64,000 nt of DNA from Arthrinium phaeospermum (taxonomy: Eukaryota > Ascomycota > Sordariomycetes > Amphisphaeriales > Apiosporaceae). The stretch covers positions 2,480,001 to 2,544,000 of the forward strand of contig QYRS01000006.1 of NCBI GenBank assembly GCA_006503535.1, read 5' to 3'. The position numbers and the translations under genes were made by a program. Positions 60,500 through 64,000 of the stretch are shown one piece after another; within the stretch, counting starts at the first letter, position 1, and each line of letters starts with the position of its first letter. Under the pieces are notes generated by a model. It saw only the letters and a program-made list of their open reading frames with translations. It was not told where the DNA came from and did no database searches.

Positions 60500-62204
60500 G
60501 ATGGGCGATCGATCGAGATATGCGATATATGACGTGGTGTTTTTCCAACCCAAACGAGATGGCGCAGTCTCTAGTATATAGAGATACGCACGTGTGTGTG
60601 TGTGCTGGATAAGCCCGGTAAGTGGATGTTATATATATGACGTTGACTTATTCCGTCTCAGATATATAACGATCCTTCCCGCGCATTCATTAAATGTCGT
60701 ATGGAGGCAAGTTTCGTGAGGCCTCTACTAGTCGTCCGCCGGTCGTCGTGTCAATCTTTCGCGGCGGGTGGTGTGTAAGTTGCCAAGCCGGCCCGGTCTG
60801 GTCACGACAGGTATCCAATTGATTGGCAAAGAAATATGTCAACTCAAGATTGCTCGAACTCCAGATGAAAGGCAAGTAAGTATGTACTAAATTCAGACAG
60901 CAAACCAACAAGCAATCGAAGGCGAATCGAACATTTGAAAGGTGGTCGAGTTGAACCCAATACCAACGTCTCGTCCTCCTCCAGGCCAGAGAGAGCGCAT
61001 CCTGAAACTCATCATGAGACAGCTTGGCCGCCCAGCCAATCAGAGATCGGAGCGAGACGAACCACGTTACAGCGAGCGACCAGCGCGCGCACCCACTCCT
61101 CCCCTCCACACACAACACAACACACACGAACCGGCCAGTCCCTACGTATGGGACCCGCGCGGTATGCTAGGTATGGGAACAAACACAAACCGAGCTGCCA
61201 CGGATCCGCGACCGCGGGAACGCCGATAGCAGGCAGATTTCTAATATCCAAGAAACGTTGGGCGATGCTTTAGGCGGCGAACCGGAGGCGGCGGCGGGTT
61301 CCGGTTGGCTGCTGCTTTCTTTTGACATCGTCAGATCTAAAGTGAGGCTGTCGGTACCAAACATGGGCTGGATTCGTTTATCATCTATGTATGTAGTCAT
61401 TATAGACGTGGTACCTAGTGGTCACTGGTGTGCTCCTCCCCAGAATACCGCCCAGAAATCACCCCCAAAACAATGGTAATATTGGGACATTGATCATCAT
61501 ACTATGGGGCTCTTCTTGAAAGGTCGGTCACCCACCGTATGATCGATCCGATTTGACAATTACTGACTTGACTCACGTAAACCCGACATCATCATCGTCA
61601 CTATACGAGTCATGGGAGGAGTAAAATTTCCAGCAAATTGGTACACTAGGTTAAGGTATAGGTAATCATCTAAACTCTCAATGTAAGCTACTGCAGGTAC
61701 GACAAACTTAGAAAGTTCGGCATGCGAAAGAAAATGTACAAAAATGTTTGGAGAATGTGAACACATGGTATTAGGTTGAAGCTCTATACACACAAAGAGA
61801 TCGATTTTCTCGTAGGAAATCCTCCCATTTGGCTCTTGGAATCGGCACATCACATCCCTGTTGAGGCGGAGCCTCCCCATATGCCCTTCTTCCATCGCAC
61901 ACATGATTTCTGCTGGTATCACTGTGACTTCGTATGACAACGGCATAAACCATTGGTCTATCGAAAATTGGTTGTAGTTTTCTTTTTTTGGTGGGTGTCA
62001 TTATAGTTGGGATATCTCTAAACTGTAGATTAATCTCCAATGACTATGAGCCTGGCAACCATGCAAATCCCTTGCAAACTCCGACGCCGTTCCATTGGAA
62101 AAAAGAACTCAGAAAACGAGGCTTCGTGCTGTGGTAGTGGTGGTGGTGGTGATGATGATGGCGGTTTTGTTTTTGAGGTTTGTTGTGTGGTATGGCTTGT
62201 GCGT
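60500..62204. other. Intergenic region, 1.7 kb
   Basis: Upstream of the small secreted-protein gene and downstream of the Mid2-like gene. A GT microsatellite preceded by CACGTG lies at 60589-60604. A 128-codon minus frame at 61560-61946 has no signature. TGGTGGTGGTGG and GATGATGATG runs occur near 62140-62160. Confidence 0.5.
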
Positions 62205-63164
62205 TTAGAAGTTGGTGCCCGTGTTGGAACTTGGAGCGTGGTATGACTCCAAGGTGCTCTGGAAGGGGCTGCGGCCGCTCATGCTGCCGGGCTCATTCTT
62301 CTCAGGGCCGGCGTTGTTGAACTGGCTGGTTCCGGCGCCGTAGTTGACGAGGTCCTCACCGTCGTCCTGGTCCCGTCTTCGGGCACGCAGCCTCCAGACC
62401 AAAACACCAACAGCGGCCAGAACAATGGCGCCACCGACACCCACGCAAACACCGATGATGGTGTTTCTAGTCTGGGGTGCCATACCATTGTCGCCCGAGT
62501 TCGTTTGGCCCTCCGACAAAGTGGGAGTGACGACCGACTGGGTCTCCACAGCCGACGTGCGACCATCGCTCAGGGTAGTGGTGTAAGTGAAGATAGTGGT
62601 GAAAGGCTTGGCGGTAGTAGTAGGCTTCGGGGTCTCGGTGAGTGTCTGGGGGACTTCGAACGTCTTTCCATCGGAGGTCGTCTTGACGGACGTAACGCGT
62701 GTGGTCGGAGAGGTGTTGCCGCCGCTGTTGCCGCCGTTACCACCATCACTAGACGGCCCGGCGGGACTCGGGGTTGGGGTGGTCTGTCCGTTACCGTTAC
62801 CGCCACCGCCACCGCCGGTCGGCGTAGTTGGCGCAGCGGTCGGGGTAGGGTTGTCATTGCCCTTGCTGGTCGTAGGATCCGGGCCCTTGGTCTGCTCTGA
62901 TGTGGTGGGATCGGCAGGCTTCTCGGTAGTCTCAGGGGCCGCAGTCGTAGTTGGCTCGGGAGTGGGCGCGTTGGAGACGCTGGCAGCAGGCTTGCTCTCG
63001 TCGGCGGCGGCCGCAGTAGAGTTACTGCTGTCATCTGCGCGGGCGAGGTCGTCCAGGAGACCGGGCGACCGCTTAAGGATGTTCATGTCGAACCAAGTGG
63101 CCTGGGCGATGGTGAAGATGGACAAAGCCACCATCAAGAGGCGAATTAATCGCGTGGAATACAT
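62205..63164 (-). CDS. Mid2/Wsc-like Ser/Thr-rich transmembrane protein
   Basis: A single-exon gene of 319 residues. A signal sequence covers about residues 1-22 (LIRLLMVALSIFTIAQA). It is followed by an ectodomain of about 200 residues very rich in Ser, Thr, Pro and Gly (for example PTTTAAPETTEKP and a poly-Gly stretch), a likely O-mannosylated rod. One transmembrane helix (GVCVGVGGAIVLAAVGVLVW, near residue 240) is followed by basic RLRARRRDQDD and a cytosolic tail of about 55 residues ending SNTGTNF. The layout matches fungal cell-wall stress sensors of the Mid2/Mtl1 type; no WSC cysteine domain is present. Such sensors signal through Rho1 to the wall-integrity kinase pathway; that role is inferred from architecture. 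Confidence 0.85.
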   Translation of the reverse strand: MYSTRLIRLLMVALSIFTIAQATWFDMNILKRSPGLLDDLARADDSSNSTAAAADESKPAASVSNAPTPEPTTTAAPETTEKPADPTTSEQTKGPDPTTSKGNDNPTPTAAPTTPTGGGGGGNGNGQTTPTPSPAGPSSDGGNGGNSGGNTSPTTRVTSVKTTSDGKTFEVPQTLTETPKPTTTAKPFTTIFTYTTTLSDGRTSAVETQSVVTPTLSEGQTNSGDNGMAPQTRNTIIGVCVGVGGAIVLAAVGVLVWRLRARRRDQDDGEDLVNYGAGTSQFNNAGPEKNEPGSMSGRSPFQSTLESYHAPSSNTGTNF

Positions 63165-64000
63165 CTTTGAGGAGTCAAAATCGAGGTCGCTGAGGGGTGT
63201 CGATGATGATGATGATGATTGGACAGATCAGGACGATCTGTGGGAGATTATTGTTGTTTGGCAATCCCCTCTCCTTCTCTACCAAGTAACGCGAAGGTCA
63301 CACGTCAAACGTCTTAATCGACCTGTCCTCCTAGCGATGATCAAGGCCACTCCACGTTACCTCTGGAGTGTTGTTGATTAGAGTATCGGGTTGTCGGGTT
63401 GCGCGTTAGAATCTTGGGAGCGAGTGTAGGGTAGGAGTAGGGCGCAGATTCTGCTGTCGAGAACGAAGGTAGGCAAATGCCGAAAGGGACGAAAATAGCC
63501 GAGAGAACCGAAAAAGGGAAGAAAAGGACTAAAGGCTAGGCGCTCCTGTTTTTAATAGGATGTTTAGGTCAGTCAAAAGACCGAGAGGGAAAAACGAGTG
63601 TGGTAGTTGGGCAGATTATGTGTAGGTAGGTGGTCGGGTGTAAAGGAGCGCGGCAACAATGGAATTGGATGGACGGGTTTAATGAATGAATGGATTGGTG
63701 AGACTGGACTGAGCTAACTGGTGTGGTGGGTGGCCCGGCCTAAGTGGAATGGAGCGTGTCTGTCAATGGCCCCGTACTGGCGATACTTGCGATAGGGTAC
63801 AGCAGGCTGGTAGTTACCCGGGTCCCCTTGTACCTACATCCAATACATGCGCGCATTCTGCAGCCTACATGGCCTGGACATGAACCCAAGGGGGGGTGAG
63901 GGCTGACCCATCCAAGCCAGAGTCCGACAGCCCGTTGAGCCCATTGAGCCCATCAGGCCTACCAAGTGACCAGTCAGACGGCGCCTTTCACCAACCAGAC
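63165..64000. promoter_or_regulatory. Upstream region of the Mid2-like gene to window end
   Basis: 836 bases with no supported gene. A GATGAT microsatellite (63199-63218) lies in the probable leader. G-rich and AG-rich sequence follows, with weak GTAGGTAGGT-type repeats at about 63620-63633 and a CCCATTGAGCC duplication near 63930-63952. Confidence 0.5.

Noticed and set aside
62587..63381. 264-codon plus-strand frame rich in Val, Gly and Pro
   Set aside because: Antisense to the Ser/Thr-rich ectodomain of the Mid2-like gene, whose repeats force an open frame.

Overview
This is nuclear DNA from a filamentous ascomycete (Pezizomycotina), most likely a Sordariomycete. The evidence is many short introns of about 50-110 bases with GTRNGT donors, GC-rich coding exons, an Atg29, an ARG5,6 fusion enzyme, a cerato-platanin, an acr-2-type Zn2Cys6 regulator, a GH76 mannanase and an S53 tripeptidyl peptidase. 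I cannot name the species. I rebuilt exon structures by hand from splice signals and reading phase. Nearly all models close exactly in frame, and the exceptions are marked.

Layout. 0-6.4 kb: an ATR1-like MFS exporter (cut by the window edge) transcribed away from an ACR-2-like regulator, then an intron-containing tRNA-Arg(CCT), then an orphan seven-helix membrane protein. 8.6-14.3 kb: a secreted cysteine-containing protein, an RRM-like protein and a TetA-like MFS transporter, all on the minus strand. 17.3-22.8 kb: cerato-platanin, a secreted sedolisin-family tripeptidyl peptidase and the ribosome-assembly WD40 protein Ipi3. 26.6-37 kb: a phosphosite-rich orphan protein, a four-helix orphan membrane protein, Atg29 and a CCCH zinc-finger protein with a higher-order tandem repeat in its upstream region. 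39-45.6 kb: a single-pass membrane protein with a doubtful gene model, aspartate-semialdehyde dehydrogenase, and a GH76 mannanase with a transmembrane anchor. 50-63 kb: a synaptobrevin R-SNARE, ARG5,6, a SET-domain protein, a small secreted protein and a Mid2-like serine/threonine-rich wall-sensor candidate.

The window looks like an ordinary chromosomal arm with no intact transposon and no complete secondary-metabolite cluster. Housekeeping genes (IPI3, ATG29, HOM2, ARG5,6, SNARE) are mixed with secreted and surface proteins. Several intergenic stretches are long (3.0, 3.9, 4.5 and 3.0 kb) and hold no gene I can support. The most unusual structure is the A-B-A-B repeat at 37.12-37.47 kb: each of its three full copies carries the same inverted pair of CGATAA motifs, next to the CCCH gene. 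Other points worth checking are the divergent regulator/exporter pair, paired mitochondrial-processing motifs inside ARG5,6, very small exons, and two conserved-looking orphan membrane proteins.
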